Positions 47,409-57,504 are shown, counted from the stretch's first letter. The stretch: DNA of 64,000 nucleotides from DASTFY01 sp963813375 (GCA_963813375.1 CAWEYT010000001.1:21505-85504); one strand, 5' to 3'. The notes: generated by a model not told the origin, from the letters alone. Translations and numbers: made by a program.

Positions 47409-48365
47409 CAGGCGGTCTTCCCGAGGAGGCCCTGCGGCCGCACGACCAGCACGCCCAGCAGCACGAGGAACACGATGAGCGTCGACGGCGTACCGGGGAT
47501 GTCCTGGAAGATCTCGGCGTCGGTGGCGACGGCCTGGATGACGCCGACCAGCACGCCGCCGAGGAACGCCCCGGGCAGGCTCGTCATCCCACCGAGGACG
47601 GCCGCGGTGAAGGCGGGGATCAGGTAGGCCGACGTCATGACCCCGGGGGTGAACTGGCCGGTGTCGGGCACGGCGATGACGGCGGCGAGCGCGCCGAGCA
47701 GCGCCGCGAGCACCCAGGTGAACGTCGACAGCCGGCGGACGCTGATGCCGACGAGCTCGGTGGCCGTCGGCTCCTGGCTGGCGCCGATGATGGCGAGCCC
47801 GAGGTTGGTCCTGGTGAAGAACAGGCCCAGCACCACGGCGAGCACGGCGAGCGTCCCGATCAGCCACAGCCGCTGGTCCGACACCTGCACCCCGAGGATC
47901 GTGACCCGGTCGAGGGTCGGGAACGCCCTCGAGATCGGTCGTCCCTGGTTGTCGAAGAGCCACTGCTGGAGGGCGATGGCGAGCAGCGCCACGCCGGCGG
48001 TGGCGACGAGCACGATGACCCTGGGCGCCTCGAACAGCGGGCGGATGACGATGAGCTCGGTCAGGAAGCCGAACAGCATCCCCGCCAGGAGGGCGCCGAG
48101 CACGGCGAGGCCGTAGGGGACGCCGTTCGAGTGCAGCAGGTACAGCGTGCAGATGGCCGCGCCGCCGAACTCTCCCTGCGCGAAGTTGAACACGCCGCTC
48201 GACTTGTAGATGAGCACCAGGCCCGAGCGCGACGAGCCCGTACGCGGAGCCGGACACGACGCCGATGACGATCGACTGCTCCTGATCCATCAGCCAGAGG
48301 ACCGCGATCAGCACGACCGCGATGGCGATGCCGATCACGAGCCCTCGACGCTGCTGGCCGTCCAC
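47408..48365 (-). CDS. livH: LivH-type ABC importer permease
   Basis: About 318 residues. N-terminal helix GLVIGIAIAVVLIAVLWLM, then VIGVVSGSAYGLVALG; a frame change near 48230 leads to IYKSSGVFNFAQGEFGG, the classic LivH motif. Later RTNLGLAIIGASQEPTATELVGI and FTAAVLGGMTSLPGAFLGG are typical. ATG 48365 lies 4 bp after the receptor gene stop. Confidence 0.9.
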
Positions 48366-48368
48366 GGG

Positions 48369-49748
48369 TCAGCCCACCGAGACGAACTGCTCAGCCGTCT
48401 TGAACTGCTTGGGATCGGACGTGCAGTCGGCGTCCAGCACGTGGGCGCCCGTGCCGCCGAAGTGGTCCTCCTCCGAGAACTGGATGGGCGAGTAGATGCC
48501 GTTGTCGAACCCCTCGGACGTCACGAGGGTGTTCATGAAGGCGGCACGGCCGAGCTCCGGCCCTGTCCCCTCGAGCATCAGCCCGATCGCCTTGTTCAGC
48601 GACCAGAGCTGGAGGCCGATGTCGTCGACCGGGGCATCTGCCGGCGCGAACTGCTCGTAGGCCACTCTGAAGTTCGGGTCGAGCGAGTCGATCACGTCGA
48701 GGTTGGGCGTGGGGGAGAGGAACACGCCGGTCTCCACGGCCGGACAGCCGAAGTTGGTGACGGCGTTGAGACCGCTGGTGACGCCCGGGCCCATCCAGAT
48801 CGGGGTGTAGCCCTGGTTGAGACCCTGGTTGGCCAGACCGATGAACACGACCGGCGAGGTGTTCAGGACGACCGCCTGGACGCCGCTGTCCTTGAGCGCC
48901 TGCACGACGGAGAGCTGTTCGGGTTCGACCGCCGTCTTGGCGATCCGCGTCTCGTAGCCGATGGTGAGGCCGGCTTCCTCGGCCGCGGCCTTGACCGCTT
49001 CGACGAAGCCGTCGAACGACGGGGTGTCGGCGACGACGAGCCCGAACTCGGTGATGTTGCGCTGCTGGAGCTGCTCCATCAGGAGCGGTGCCTGGGCGGC
49101 ATAGGTCAGCGTCGATGCGAAGTAGGTCTCCAGGTCGGCGAGGCCCTCCTCGTTCACGCCGGCCGACAGGTACGGGATGCCGTTCTCGGCCGCGTACTGC
49201 GCGCAGGCAGTGATCTGGTCCGCGCCTCCGCCGCCGACGAGCATGAAGGCGCCTTCGTCCTCGACCATCTCCCGGCAGACCTGCACGGCCTTCTGCGGGT
49301 TGAACGTGTCGTCGCGGAAGACGACGCGGACGTTGCGGCCGAAGAGCTGGTCGGGGGCGCTCTCGGCCAGGAACTGCCAGTAGATGTCCTTGCCGATGTC
49401 GAAGCTCGTCTGCGGGATCGGGGACGCGCCGGTGACGGGCGCGTGGATGCCGATGACGATCTCGTCGTCGGTCACGCCGTTGGTGTCAGTCGTCACCGGG
49501 CACGAACGGCCCGGCGGAGGGCGCCTCGGTGTCGTCCGGAGGCGCGCTGGTGTCGACGCCCGGCGCTCCGGTCACGCCCGGGGCGTCGGTCGGCCGGCGT
49601 CGGTCCCGGCGGGCGCCGCCGTCTCCGGTGCGGGGGCGACGGGTACCTCCTCGGCCACTTCGCTGCCGGCCACGCCGGCCTTCTGCCCGCAGCTCGCGGC
49701 CACGAGCGCAATCGGGACGAGGAGTGGCAGCAGGCGGGCGGGCCTCAT
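48369..49748 (-). CDS. Liv-type substrate-binding lipoprotein
   Basis: About 459 residues. ATG 49748 starts a lipoprotein signal (LLPLLVPIALVAASCGQKA), followed by a long Pro/Ala/Thr linker with two frame changes (near 49590 and 49498). The periplasmic-binding-protein body begins at VTDDEIVIGIHAPVTGASPIPQTSFDIG-type sequence and continues to VSVG. VFRDDTFNPQKAVQVCREMVE and LVGGGGADQITACAQYAAENGIPYLSAGV fit receptors for hydrophobic amino acids, amides or aromatic acids. With benzoate genes 15 kb away, an aromatic-acid ligand is possible. Confidence 0.88.
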
Positions 49749-49963
49749 CGCTCGCCGCCTTCCGGCGAGACCTGGCGGTCGAGGTAGCCGCTCACCCCGC
49801 GGGCACTCGAGCTCGTGCGATCGGGAGCGCCGTCAGGTCCGAGGCAACGCGCCGTGACGTAGGCCAGCACGAGCACCAGCGGGATCAGCAGCCACACCGT
49901 CCACGACCAGTTCCCCGTGAGGTCACCGGTGGCAGCCAATGCAGCGAAGGACCTGTCGGTCAT
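49745..49963 (-). CDS. Small single-pass membrane protein leading the Liv operon
   Basis: 72 residues: TDRSFAALAATGDLTGNWSW, one helix (TVWLLIPLVLVLAYVTARCL) and a polar tail ending SPEGGER. Its stop is ATGA-coupled to the receptor gene, so it is probably the first gene of the liv operon. No recognisable family. It could be an accessory to the transporter. Confidence 0.6.
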   Translation of the reverse strand: MTDRSFAALAATGDLTGNWSWTVWLLIPLVLVLAYVTARCLGPDGAPDRTSSSARGVSGYLDRQVSPEGGER

Positions 49964-50065
49964 GGTGCTCGTCTCCTCGTCGGTCCGCGGCTTCCCCTTG
50001 CCGCGGACGAGCCTCCGGGCACACTAGTGACTCGTTGCGAAGGCAATCTCCGGGGTCGGACCTCG

Positions 50066-51737
50066 TCACGGGGTGGCGACACCCCGGGCGTCGCCACGAA
50101 TGGCCTCCAAGACGGCGCGGTAGCCGGACGGGTCGACCGTGACATCGAGCAGGGTCGGACCGCGCCGCTCGCACGGCGGCCAGCATCGCCCGCCTGAGCG
50201 TCGCCTCGTCCGGAACCGTCTCCGCTGCGAGTCCACAGCCCCGGGCGATGGATGCGTAGTCGGTGGGCCGGTAGCGGACGGCGTTCGTGCCGCCCTGTCC
50301 CTCGCCCCGCTGCTTGATCGCGATCAGGCTCAGCGTGGAGTCGTTGAACACGACCACGACGACGTCGAGCTGCAGCCTGGCCAGCGTCTCCAGCTCGCCC
50401 AGGGTCATGCCGAGGCCTCCGTCGCCCGTGAGGCAGACGACGCGTCGGTCCGGATGGACGAGAGCGGCCGCGATGGCGGCCGGGAGCGCGAACCCCATCG
50501 TCGCCAGCCCGCTGGACACCAGCAGGTCACCCGCGGCCTCGGTCTCCCAGAGTGGGACGGCCACGAGCATGTGCGCGCCGGCGTCCACCGTGGCGATGGC
50601 TCCGCGACCGGCAACCTCCTGCACGGCGGTCACGACTTCCCGTGCGATCAGACCGGCCGGCGAGCACGGTTCGGCGGCCCGGAGCCGCTCGAGCGCGAGC
50701 GCGCGGTACCGATGAGCCGGCGGAGGCTCCGGACCGGCCTCCAGCGTTCGGGCGAGGGCGTCCAGCGTGGTCGCCAGATCGCCGCTGACCTCGGCCAGCA
50801 ACCGGTCTCCGAAGTACGTGCTGTCGTCGATCGGCCAGCCGCCGAGGAGCACGACCGGTGCCGGATACGGCCATGGTGCAGGGATGAGCTCGACGGGGTC
50901 CAGGCCCACGCCGACGATCAGGTCGGCGTCCGCCAGCACCTCGGCCTCGATGGTCGCGCCGGTCGCCACGCCGGCCGCGTGCGGATCGAGATCGCTGATC
51001 ACCCCCCGCGCCTTGTAGGTCGTGAGCACGGGGACCGCGGCCCGAGCGAGGAAGTCGCGCAGGGCCTCGTGCAACGCAGCGCGCCGTCCCGCCGGCACGG
51101 CGACCGCACCGACACCCGCCACGACGACCGGTCGCCGGGCGGCCCGCAGCGCGGCGCGTGCTGCGTCGAGGTCGGCTGTCGTGCGAGGAGCGGGCGAGGA
51201 GACCGGCCAGGTCTCGTCGCCCGACGGCAGGGCGTCGGGGTCGAGGTCGACGTGCACCGGGCCGGGACGGCCCTCGACGGTGAGGGCCAAGAGCGCGGGG
51301 AGCCGGGCGTCCCCGGCCCCGCAGCGAACGGAAGCCTTCGTGATCCCGGCGAAGAGCGACAGGTGGTCGAGCCGCTGGTGGGAGACCCGGGCGGTGTCGC
51401 CGCTCGTGACGCAATCGGTCAGGAGCACCATCGGCTGGCGGTCGAGCCAGGCCTGGGCGACCGCGTTGACCGCGCTCGCGGCACCGGGCCCTCGCGTGGC
51501 CACGCAGGCGCCGGGCCGCCCGGTGAGCTCACCGGTGACTCCGGCCATGATGCCGGCGGCCGTCTCGGTGTGGGTGAGCACGAAGCGGCAGCCCGCCCGC
51601 TCCGCGGCGCCGATCACGTCGAGGTTGGATCCGCCGCCGGGGACGCCGAACACGATCTCGGTCCCCGCCGACGCGAGCGCATCAGCGAGGCGTTGCGCCG
51701 GCGCGCCTCGCGGCGTCGGGCCGCCGCCCGTGGTCAC
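50066..51737 (-). CDS. Acetolactate-synthase-like TPP enzyme
   Basis: About 556 residues. PYR domain with FVLTHTETAAGIMAGVTGELTG (catalytic Glu), central domain RRPVVVAGVGAV, and TPP-binding domain CLTGDGGLGMTLGELETLARLQL with VVFNDSTLSLI. A frame change near 50160 gives the C-terminus LLDVTVDPSGYRAVLE ending at 50066. It belongs to the acetolactate synthase/benzoylformate decarboxylase/oxalyl-CoA decarboxylase group; there is no obvious FAD-region hallmark, so a decarboxylase is as likely as a synthase. ATGA overlap with the GntR gene upstream. Confidence 0.82.
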
Positions 51738-52531
51738 GACGGCGTGGCCCGCAGGTGGAAGCGGTAGGTGTAGCGGGCGGGGTTGAAGTGGTTGATGGCC
51801 AGCTCGAGGGGCTGACGATCGCGGTCGAAGTAGATGCGGTCGACCCGCAGGACGGCCTCGCCCGCCGTGCAGTCGATGTGCGGCGCCAGCTCCGCTGGTG
51901 CCCCGGTCGCGGTGATGCTCTGGTCGGCCCCGGAGATCGGTCGGCCGGCCAGACGCTGGACGACGCCCAGGACGGTGATCTGCCGCCGCTCTCCGACGGA
52001 CAGGTCGGGGTGATCGAGCAGTCGCCGGCCCAACCAGACGGGCAGGAACGCCGTCGTGACGCAGTAGGGGAGGTCGTCGTGGAAGCGTCGGAACCGGAGG
52101 CTCACGATCTCGTCCGTCTCGAGGCGCAGCCGCCCTGCGGCCGCGATGTCGATGCCGATCGCGGGCGGGCTGAGCACCTCGAGCTCGGTGTCCAGGGCGA
52201 GGGCCAGCAGGTCGTCGATCGAGCCCGAGGAGCGCAGGTGGCGGCCGTCGTCGTCATAGGCGAACGTGCCGCGGCCGGGCACGCGGTAGACCAGCCCGTC
52301 GGCCACGAGGTCCTGGAAGGCCCGCCGCACGGTCTGGCGGCTGACGCCATGCACCTCGCTCAACTGGGACTCGGTCGGCAACGGCTGCCCGGGCGGGTAG
52401 CGATGCTCGGCGATGTCGGCCCGCAACCGGTCAGCCACGGCGCGATACGCCGTCGGTCGTCCGCCGTCGCGCCCGGCATCGGCGATCCGGTGCTGTCGTG
52501 GCCGGGCCGTCGCCGCCGACGTGGAGGTCAT
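51734..52531 (-). CDS. GntR/HutC-family regulator
   Basis: 265 residues from ATG 52531. Winged helix (AYRAVADRLRADIAEHRYPPG, LPTESQLSEVHGVSRQTVRRA) then a UTRA ligand domain (SLRFRRFHDDLPYCVTTAFLP, LRVDRIYFDRDRQPLELAINHF). Its stop overlaps the TPP enzyme start, and it is divergent from the flavoprotein gene at 52665, so it likely controls both. The gap between starts (133 bp) holds TTGACA at 52599. Confidence 0.88.
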   Translation of the reverse strand: MTSTSAATARPRQHRIADAGRDGGRPTAYRAVADRLRADIAEHRYPPGQPLPTESQLSEVHGVSRQTVRRAFQDLVADGLVYRVPGRGTFAYDDDGRHLRSSGSIDDLLALALDTELEVLSPPAIGIDIAAAGRLRLETDEIVSLRFRRFHDDLPYCVTTAFLPVWLGRRLLDHPDLSVGERRQITVLGVVQRLAGRPISGADQSITATGAPAELAPHIDCTAGEAVLRVDRIYFDRDRQPLELAINHFNPARYTYRFHLRATPS

Positions 52532-52664
52532 GGCCGTACATTCAAGACCAGCCGTCACCGACCGGGCAACAGATCCTGGTCATCACGTGCAGGAACGATT
52601 GACAGCCGTCGCAGGGCGGTGCGAGGCTCGATCCGCCAAATGGCCGGACAATGGGGGTAGGCGA

Positions 52665-53187
52665 ATGAGCATCTCGGTGGCCAGGTTCCTCGACGTCTCC
52701 GCAGGGCTCCAACCGGGCCAGTTCTCGGTCGGATCCCATGACGAGATCGCGTCGCTGGACGACCTCGACCCGACCTACAAGCAGCTCCTCGACCGTCCGA
52801 TCGCCTGCGTCCTCGGCCTCATCGGCGGGGACGGGCGGGTGAACCAGACGCCGATGTGGTTCGACTACGAGGGCGACACCGTCCTCCTCAACGTCGCCAC
52901 CCATCGGAAGAAGGTGGAGTGGATCCGAGCCAACCGCCATCTCTCGTTCCTGCTCGTCAACCCCGACAACGCCTACCACTGGGTCAGCCTCAAGTGCACC
53001 ATCGCCCGCGAGATCCTCGAGGACGATCCTGTCGAGGGCGCGAGGGTCACGGCCCAGGTCGACCGCATCTGGACGAAGTACACATCGCAGGACCCGCCGT
53101 ACGGCCTGCCGCGATCCCTCCATCGACGAACGGCGGGTGCTCTTCGAGTGCCCGGTGGACCGGGTGGCCACGTTCGGCCAGCCGTGA
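52665..53187 (+). CDS. PNPOx-fold F420/FMN-dependent oxidoreductase
   Basis: About 173 residues from ATG 52665. The split-barrel signs are LDRPIACVLGLIGGDGRVNQTPMWFDYE, VLLNVATHRKKVEWIRANRHLSFLLVNPDN and YHWVSLKCTIAREI. This pattern fits the PPOX class TIGR03618-like (F420-dependent) family. A frame change near 53105 gives the C-terminus SIDERRVLFECPVDRVATFG ending at 53187. It precedes the FAD monooxygenase by 13 bp. Confidence 0.78.
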
Positions 53188-53200
53188 TCCACGCCGGCTG

Positions 53201-54385
53201 ATGGTGACCCGGGCCCGGGTGGCGATCGCCGGCGGATCGTTGGGAGGTCTCACCGCGGCGCTCGTGCTGCGGGATCTCGGGCTGGACGTGTCCGTCTACG
53301 AGCGGTCGCCGTCCGAGCTCCAGCAGCGCGGGGCAGGCATCGGGTTCCTCCCTGCCAGCTACCGGTACCTGGACGAGCGGACGGACGTGGACCTCGACGG
53401 CATCAGCGTCACCACGAGCCACATCCGTTACCTGGCCAGGGACGGCACCATCGTCCACGAGCAGGACCACCGCTACCGGTTCAGTTCGTGGAACACCGTC
53501 TACCGCCGGCTGCTGGCGGTGTTCGGGCCCGAGCGCTACCTCCTCGGCCGAGAGGTCAGCGCGTTCACCCAGGACGAGCAGACGGTGACCGTCCGCTTCG
53601 CCGACGGCGCGGTCGAGCACGCCGACCTCCTGGTCTGTGCCGACGGCGTGGGATCACGGTCCCGAGCCCACCTGTTGCCCGACACGCGCGCCCGCTACTC
53701 GGGGTACGTGGCGTGGCGGGGGATGGTGCCCGAGGGAGCGCTCCCGCCGGCGGTCGGCGAGCGGCTGGCCGACGCCATCACCTACTTCGTCTACGCCAAC
53801 AGCCACCTCCTCCTGTACCCGATCCCCGGCCATGACGGCTCGGTGGCGCCGGGGGAGCGGTTGCTCAACTTCGTCTGGTACCGCAACTACCTGGAGGATG
53901 GTGACCTCGGCGACCTCTTGACGGACGTCGACGGGGTGCGCCGGGATCTCTCGCTCCCGCCGGGCGGGGTGCGCAGCACCCACGTCGAGGAGCTGCGCGC
54001 CGAGGCAGCGGCTCGGCTGCCGGCCCCGGTCGCCGCGGTCGTCGAAGCCGTCGAGCTGCCGTTCCTCCAGGTCGTCTACGACGTCGAGGTGTCGCGCATG
54101 GCGTTCGGGCGTGTGTGCCTCATCGGCGATGCCGCATGGGTGGCGCGCCCCCATGCGGCCGCCGGCACGGCCAAGGCGGCCGCCGACGCCTGGACGCTGG
54201 CGGAGGCCCTGGCCGGCCATGACGACGTGCCCGCCGCCCTCGGGGCATGGGAGCCCGGCCAGATGGCGCTCGGCCGCCAGCTCCTGGACCGGACGAGGCG
54301 CATCGGTGCCCGCTCGCAGGTCGAGTGCTCCTGGCAGCCCGGAGACCCTGAGCTCATCTTCGGTCTGTACGGCCCGGGACGGTGA
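53201..54385 (+). CDS. FAD-dependent aromatic hydroxylase (2,6-dihydroxypyridine hydroxylase-like)
   Basis: 394 residues in an intact frame. FAD-binding VAIAGGSLGGLTAALVLRDLG at residues 7-27 (GGSLGG in place of GxGxxG, as in dihydroxypyridine hydroxylases), DLLVCADGVGSRSR, and RVCLIGDAAWVARPH followed by AAAGTAKAAADAW. Known relatives hydroxylate 2,6-dihydroxypyridine in nicotine breakdown or uracil/uric-acid-like rings. Starts at ATG 53201 and ends GTGA-coupled to the next gene. Confidence 0.85.
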   Translation: MVTRARVAIAGGSLGGLTAALVLRDLGLDVSVYERSPSELQQRGAGIGFLPASYRYLDERTDVDLDGISVTTSHIRYLARDGTIVHEQDHRYRFSSWNTVYRRLLAVFGPERYLLGREVSAFTQDEQTVTVRFADGAVEHADLLVCADGVGSRSRAHLLPDTRARYSGYVAWRGMVPEGALPPAVGERLADAITYFVYANSHLLLYPIPGHDGSVAPGERLLNFVWYRNYLEDGDLGDLLTDVDGVRRDLSLPPGGVRSTHVEELRAEAAARLPAPVAAVVEAVELPFLQVVYDVEVSRMAFGRVCLIGDAAWVARPHAAAGTAKAAADAWTLAEALAGHDDVPAALGAWEPGQMALGRQLLDRTRRIGARSQVECSWQPGDPELIFGLYGPGR

Positions 54386-54897
54386 CCATCACCCACCCGG
54401 CTGCGGCGGTGCGGGAGGATTGGAGGATGGCAGCAGGTCCGGCTGAGCGCGCCATGGCAGCGGCTCGACAGGCCCTCGTGCCGGCGCAGGTCGAGAGCAC
54501 ACCCGACGTCGAGCTCGAAGGGGTGCGGATCATCCACCAGATCCCCGGTGGCCTGGCCTGCGTGCGGGACGAAGCCGTCCGCACGATGGCGAGCGGCCAG
54601 ACCTTCGAGGAGCTGCTGTTCACGGAGTACAAGGATGTCGACGTCGGCGAGGAGCTGGCCGACACCAACGACCTGCTGCCGGACGAGGACGGCAACTTCA
54701 CCATCTACGTCCCGCCCGGCGAGCCCGTGATCATCCCGGAGATGTGCTACCCCAAGCAGGGGGCCGACGCCGTCACGCTGCAGTCGACGGGCGAGCCGGA
54801 GGACTCGGTGTCCGGCGGCAGCCTGCTGGCGGGCATCATCGTGATCGCGATCGGCATCGCCGCGCTGGTGCTGCTGTGGAATCGCCTCACCGACTAG
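54382..54897 (+). CDS. Unknown protein with a C-terminal membrane anchor
   Basis: 171 residues from GTG 54382 (GTGA overlap). A soluble acidic N-terminal region (GVRIIHQIPGGLACVRDEAV, FEELLFTEYKDVDVGEELAD, GNFTIYVPPGEPVIIPEMC) is followed by one C-terminal helix (LLAGIIVIAIGIAALVLLW). Two cysteines. No known family is recognised. The helix placement suggests a tail-anchored protein facing the cytoplasm. Confidence 0.55.
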   Translation: MTITHPAAAVREDWRMAAGPAERAMAAARQALVPAQVESTPDVELEGVRIIHQIPGGLACVRDEAVRTMASGQTFEELLFTEYKDVDVGEELADTNDLLPDEDGNFTIYVPPGEPVIIPEMCYPKQGADAVTLQSTGEPEDSVSGGSLLAGIIVIAIGIAALVLLWNRLTD

Positions 54898-54971
54898 CGC
54901 GGGGTGCGACCTCGAGATCCGGCCGCGCAAGGGCTCGACGGCGGGCTCGGCTCGGTCGGCGCGCGCTCGGC

Positions 54972-55466
54972 GTGATCCTGTTGGTCGCTGTGGGGGCCTG
55001 CGACGCCGTTACCGGCTCACCACCGGACGATGACGGCGGCATCTACGTCCGCTACATCGGCAGCGAAGCCGGGGTCTACGACACGTACTGCTTCCCGGTG
55101 CGGGAGGAACCCGAGGGTCGCATCGTCGAGATCGAGCGGATCGAGGACATCAACATCATCGACGCCACGTACGAATACCTGCCCGACGGCCTGAAGATCC
55201 TCGATCCGGTGTCGCCGGTGCGGTTCGCCGACTGCCGCGACTACGACCTGCGACCGGCGCCGCCGCCCACCACGACGTCGAGCACGACGACGCTCCCGCC
55301 GCCCACGAGCCCACCGGCGACCGTTCCCGCCACGGTGCCGCCAACGGCCGCCCCGCCCACGACCCTGGCGCCGCTTCCGACCGTGGTGCCGCCCCCGCTG
55401 ACCACGTCGACCTCACCAGCGACGCCGCCGGCCACGCTCGCGACCTCGACAACCGTCTCCCCGTAG
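54972..55466 (+). CDS. Secreted lipoprotein with Pro/Thr-rich tail
   Basis: About 164 residues from GTG 54972; a longer start upstream is possible. Lipobox VILLVAVGAC is followed by GIYVRYIGSEAGVYDTYCFPV and a folded region with several Cys, then a C-terminal Pro/Thr/Ser-rich stretch of about 65 residues (PPPTTTSSTTTLPPPTSPPA type). The tail may span the cell wall. No known family. It follows the tail-anchored protein, and the two share an opening theme of extracytoplasmic placement. Confidence 0.6.
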   Translation: MILLVAVGACDAVTGSPPDDDGGIYVRYIGSEAGVYDTYCFPVREEPEGRIVEIERIEDINIIDATYEYLPDGLKILDPVSPVRFADCRDYDLRPAPPPTTTSSTTTLPPPTSPPATVPATVPPTAAPPTTLAPLPTVVPPPLTTSTSPATPPATLATSTTVSP

Positions 55467-55548
55467 CTGCCGCCGCCGTTCCATCACGGCCCTCGGTCGT
55501 GGCTCGCGCCTACTGTGCCGATGCTGACGAGGAGTGAGGGGGACCGTC

Positions 55549-56223
55549 GTGGGTGAAGCGATCGGAGCGGTGCTCCCGTACGCCATCGGTGTCGCCATCA
55601 GCCCGGTGCCGATCATCGCGGTGATCCTGGTGCTCTTCTCCGCCCGCGCTCGTGTGAACGGGCCCGTCTTCCTGGTCGGCTGGGTGGTCGGCATCGCCGT
55701 CGTGAGCGTCGGTGCGTACCTGCTCTCGGACGCCAGCGACGCGTCGACGGATGACACGGCTTCGGACTCCGTGTCCTGGATCAAGTTGTTGCTCGGTGTG
55801 TTCTTCCTGGTCCTCGCCGTGAAGAACCTGCGAAAGCAGAGGAGCTCCGAGGCGACGGCGGAGCCGAAGTGGATGTCGTCGATCGATTCGCTCACGCCGG
55901 TCAGGGCCGGCGGGCTCGGCGCGCTGTTGAGCGGCTTGAACCCGAAGAACCTCGCACTGTCCGTGGCGGCCGGGGCCAGCCTGGCCCAACTCGGCGCGAC
56001 CGGTGGGGACGCGACCGCGGGCCTCGTGGCCTTCATCATCATCGCCGCCTCGAGCATCGCGGTCCCGGTCGTGATCTACCTGTTCGGCGGAGATCGTGCC
56101 GCTGGCGTGCTCGACGGCTGGAAGAGCTGGCTCTCGACGCACAACGCCGCCGTCATGGCGGTGCTGTTCCTCGTCTTCGGCGTCGTCCTCATCGGCGAGG
56201 GCCTCCAGTCCCTGTCCGCCTGA
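55549..56223 (+). CDS. GAP/Sap-family membrane protein
   Basis: 224 residues with six helices. Actinobacterial GAP (Sap, sulfolipid/glycopeptidolipid addressing protein) signs are LPYAIGVAISPVPIIAVILVLFS, GPVFLVGWVVGI, GALLSGLNPKNLALSVAAG and LVFGVVLIGEGLQ. GTG 55549 is preferred because GAGGGGG precedes it; GTG 55534 is the longer alternative. These proteins are thought to help export cell-envelope lipids. Confidence 0.85.
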   Translation: MGEAIGAVLPYAIGVAISPVPIIAVILVLFSARARVNGPVFLVGWVVGIAVVSVGAYLLSDASDASTDDTASDSVSWIKLLLGVFFLVLAVKNLRKQRSSEATAEPKWMSSIDSLTPVRAGGLGALLSGLNPKNLALSVAAGASLAQLGATGGDATAGLVAFIIIAASSIAVPVVIYLFGGDRAAGVLDGWKSWLSTHNAAVMAVLFLVFGVVLIGEGLQSLSA

Positions 56224-56271
56224 CGCCACCCAGGCGTTCCCGGCGCGGGTCGGCGGTCCACCTCGCCTCGG

Positions 56272-56454
56272 TCAGAGGGTCACCGCCAGCCAGCCCGCCA
56301 GGAGGACGATGAGCGCACCGAGCACGATCCACACCGGCCACGAGCCGAACACCTCTCGCTGCTCGGTGCGGTGCTCCCACTCTCGGTTCGCCGGGCTGCC
56401 CACCTTCGGCAGGTGCTGGTTCGGCTTGCGTGGCTTGCTGCCCTTCGACCCCAT
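56272..56454 (-). CDS. Small membrane protein
   Basis: 60 residues from ATG 56454: a basic N-terminus (GSKGSKPRKPNQHLPKVG), a polar linker and a single C-terminal helix (WPVWIVLGALIVLLAGWLAV). It is convergent with the GAP gene. Resembles short actinobacterial membrane proteins of unknown role. Confidence 0.5.
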   Translation of the reverse strand: MGSKGSKPRKPNQHLPKVGSPANREWEHRTEQREVFGSWPVWIVLGALIVLLAGWLAVTL

Positions 56455-56536
56455 CCCGACGACGGTAGTCGGACGGGGCAAGGACCGAGCTGTCTAGGGT
56501 GGTTCACCCGGGTCGACTGATGAGGAGGTGGGGTCC

Positions 56537-56965
56537 GTGTCCCAGGATGACTTCGACGACGCTGTCGAGGCGTACCGACTCGCCCTCGGCGCGTTCTTGA
56601 AGGGCGACCCAAGACCCGTCACGGAGCACTTCTCGCGGCGCGACGACGTAACGCTTGCCAACCCTCTCGGCCCACCGCGCCTCGGACGGGCAGAGGTCGA
56701 GAGGACGATCGAAGAGACAGCCGCCAACTTCGTGGACGGCTCCATGCGCTTCGAGGAAGTCTCCAGATACACCACTCCCGACCTTGGCTACGTCGTCTGG
56801 CTCGAGCGGGGTGAAGTGCAACTGATCGGTAGCGAGGACATGAGTCCCTCATCGCTGCGGGTGACGATGATCTTCCGGCGCGAAGGAGATGCCTGGAAGG
56901 TCGTGCACCGCCACGCCGACCCAATCACGACCGCTCGGCCAATCGGCACAATCATCGAGACGTAG
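56537..56965 (+). CDS. SnoaL/NTF2-like protein
   Basis: About 142 residues from GTG 56537, 8 bp after GGAGG. NTF2-like pattern: DAVEAYRLALGAFLKGDPRPVTEHFS, VTLANPLGPPRLGRAEVERT and the C-terminal VTMIFRREGDAWKVVHRHADPIT. Such proteins are isomerase-like or ligand-binding. No neighbour indicates a substrate. Confidence 0.8.
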   Translation: MSQDDFDDAVEAYRLALGAFLKGDPRPVTEHFSRRDDVTLANPLGPPRLGRAEVERTIEETAANFVDGSMRFEEVSRYTTPDLGYVVWLERGEVQLIGSEDMSPSSLRVTMIFRREGDAWKVVHRHADPITTARPIGTIIET

Positions 56966-57060
56966 ACCTGCACCACGCTGGAACAGTGCGCCAGCATGGG
57001 TGCACGTCGCGTTACGGTCGCCAGAGCCGAACCGCGAGCACGCGGCCAATAGGAGAGACG

Positions 57061-57504
57061 GTGTTCCGCAACCCCGATCACGTCACCATCGCAGTGGCGG
57101 ATGCTGCGAACGCGATCAAGTTCTTCGAGCTTCTCGGGTTCCAGAAGCAACATGTGGCGCTGATCGACGGCGGTGCGCCCGCGACATACATGGGTATGCC
57201 GGACATGAAGGCCCAGCACATCACGCTCGCACTGGAGGGGTCCGTGCCTCCCTTCCAGATCCAGTTGCTGGAGTTCGATCCAGCACCGGCGGAAGATCCC
57301 GGTGAGCATCCGACGAATCGCCGGCGACGTGGATTCAACCACCTAGCGTTCCGTGTCGACGACATCACGGCCGCCACCGCCTATCTGGAGGCCAACGGGG
57401 TGCCGATGCTGAACGAGGAGATGGACTACATCAGCCGGCGGCTTCGGTTCTTCGAAGGTCCCGAGGGGATCACCCTCGAGTTGGTCGAGTGGGTCGACCC
57501 CTGA
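57061..57504 (+). CDS. VOC-family protein
   Basis: 147 residues from GTG 57061, with AGGAGA upstream. Glyoxalase-fold signs are DHVTIAVADAANAIKFFELLGF, GFNHLAFRVDDITAATAYLEANGV and RRLRFFEGPEGITLELVEW, with candidate His/Glu metal ligands. Monocistronic. Confidence 0.82.
   Translation: MFRNPDHVTIAVADAANAIKFFELLGFQKQHVALIDGGAPATYMGMPDMKAQHITLALEGSVPPFQIQLLEFDPAPAEDPGEHPTNRRRRGFNHLAFRVDDITAATAYLEANGVPMLNEEMDYISRRLRFFEGPEGITLELVEWVDP

Noticed and set aside
46155..47627. Long plus-strand frame opposite livM
   Set aside because: Glu/Gln/His-rich antisense of a well-conserved permease; no independent ribosome binding site or family match.
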